This document shows, piece by piece, positions 63,700 through 64,000 of a stretch of 64,000 bases of DNA. The notes beneath the pieces were generated by a model, which was not told where the DNA came from, did not search any database, and saw nothing but the letters and a program-made list of their open reading frames with translations. This DNA comes from Sediminibacterium sp. (lineage in GTDB: Bacteria; Bacteroidota; Bacteroidia; Chitinophagales; Chitinophagaceae). A program made the translations under genes and the position numbers. Numbering within the stretch: position 1 is the stretch's first letter; every line of letters begins with the position of its first letter. The stretch covers positions 558,001-622,000 of the forward strand of contig NZ_JAUYTR010000023.1 in assembly GCF_030695065.1 (NCBI RefSeq), written 5' to 3'.

Positions 63700-63730
63700 G
63701 GCCCCTGTTTCTACAGGGGCCGACTTTTTT
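63700..63730 (+). terminator. Strong rightward intrinsic terminator
   Basis: GGCCCCTGT (63700-63708) and ACAGGGGCC (63713-63721) form a perfect GC-rich 9-bp stem; GAC and six T (63725-63730) follow. No rightward coding gene lies upstream, so it marks a noncoding transcript or acts as a barrier. Confidence 0.75.
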
Positions 63731-64000
63731 AAAGTCGTTTCAAGAAAGGTCTACTTATTAAAAACAAGATACAGCCTGTAAAATCAGCTAGAATATCCAA
63801 TATTTCAAAAGACCTACCCTCTATTAACTCGGCTTGAATAAATTCTATTCCAATACCATATCCAGTCATTAGCAACACAATTAAAAAAGCAATCATTTTT
63901 TCGGCATGTGAATAATAATGATTCAGCCATAAATAAGCGGTAGCGCATAGAACAGTAAAAATACCTGCATGGATAATTTTATCAAAATGGGGTATTTGGA
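63729..64000 (-). CDS. VanZ family protein, C-terminal part
   Basis: The last 89 codons of a gene that begins beyond the window; the stop (TTA on the plus strand) is at 63729-63731. PHFDKIIHAGIF, two to three membrane helices and GIEFIQAELIEGRSFEILD are typical for VanZ-like proteins, small membrane proteins of unknown general function, some linked to glycopeptide tolerance. Nothing else of a resistance locus is visible. Confidence 0.75.
   Translation of the reverse strand, partial: QIPHFDKIIHAGIFTVLCATAYLWLNHYYSHAEKMIAFLIVLLMTGYGIGIEFIQAELIEGRSFEILDILADFTGCILFLISRPFLKRL

Larger units (their letters stand above)
63413..63728. other. 316-bp gene-free stretch with sigma-54-like promoter and terminator
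   Basis: No convincing coding frame; the longest ATG frames are under 20 codons. It holds the -7 box at 63417-63424, a palindrome GTTAAAA/TTTTAAC at 63454-63469, three AATCAT-type half-sites (63588-63594, 63599-63605, inverted 63611-63616), a sigma-54-like element at 63624-63640 and a strong rightward terminator at 63700-63730. Confidence 0.6.

Noticed and set aside
63729..64000. Glycopeptide resistance locus suggested by VanZ
   Set aside because: VanZ-like proteins are common; no vanHAX or regulator genes are visible and the gene is only partial.

Overview
The window looks like chromosomal DNA of a Bacteroidota bacterium, most likely of the Chitinophagaceae type. The signs are an AT-rich sequence with few Shine-Dalgarno motifs, several exact copies of the Bacteroidota -7 promoter box TAnnTTTG, and family-level markers: an IPExxxVDY protein, a CarboxypepD_reg-like protein, an Ig-like lipoprotein, the long Bacteroidota form of PurF, a two-component propeller sensor with a LytTR regulator, and the birA/rsfS/ftsH/LUD order. 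I found no tRNA, rRNA, insertion sequence, prophage or CRISPR array. The genus is an inference.

Layout. 1-3.7 kb: the end of a SurA-like isomerase, then a MarR regulator with a palindromic operator and the run pirin-pirin-YceI-FMN reductase, closed by a terminator. 3.7-9.7 kb: long PurF, a PAS-LuxR regulator, a FabH-like ketosynthase, and sugar-precursor genes (mannose-1-phosphate guanylyltransferase, arabinose-5-phosphate isomerase). The 6.3 kb gap holds a candidate small RNA. 9.9-17.9 kb: RecQ, a DUF3089 lipoprotein, a 2OG-Fe(II) oxygenase, a chromate transporter, an orphan ParA with a small esterase, and an exported protein. 17.9-21.8 kb: a four-gene minus-strand operon SDR-SDR-acyl-CoA dehydrogenase-APH kinase resembling the ACAD10/11 and Lva hydroxyacid pathways. 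21.9-26.7 kb: an RND efflux adaptor and pump followed by pdxH.

26.7-36.1 kb: a hybrid histidine kinase with an N-terminal HNOBA domain but no H-NOX gene nearby, the C-terminal half of a transketolase, a GH18-deacetylase-GT2 fusion, and the N-terminal half of carbamoyl-phosphate synthase large subunit. 36.2-43.4 kb: a peroxiredoxin, a GAF kinase, FeoB, an M28 peptidase, an IPExxxVDY protein and SelD. 43.4-54.3 kb: the propeller sensor and LytTR regulator (with 21-bp-spaced direct repeats upstream), BirA, RsfS, FtsH, a LUD protein, a GGCT-like protein, LpxH, an MscS channel and a MerR regulator. 54.4-64 kb: 3-hydroxybutyryl-CoA dehydrogenase, an Ig-like lipoprotein, a UvrD helicase fused to an Fe-S nuclease, an SRPBCC protein, a GH10-like hydrolase, a second MarR, a radical SAM/SPASM protein, and a 316-bp gap before a partial VanZ gene.

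Most of the gene content is housekeeping. The less ordinary points are the split or fused enzymes (CarB half, transketolase half, GH18-NodB-GT2, UvrD-nuclease), the phospho-hydroxyacyl-CoA operon, the H-NOX-type kinase without its sensor, and noncoding signals at 6.3, 43.5 and 63.6 kb. Gene ends are firm. Start sites are judged from homology sense, since several genes appear to begin with TTG or GTG.
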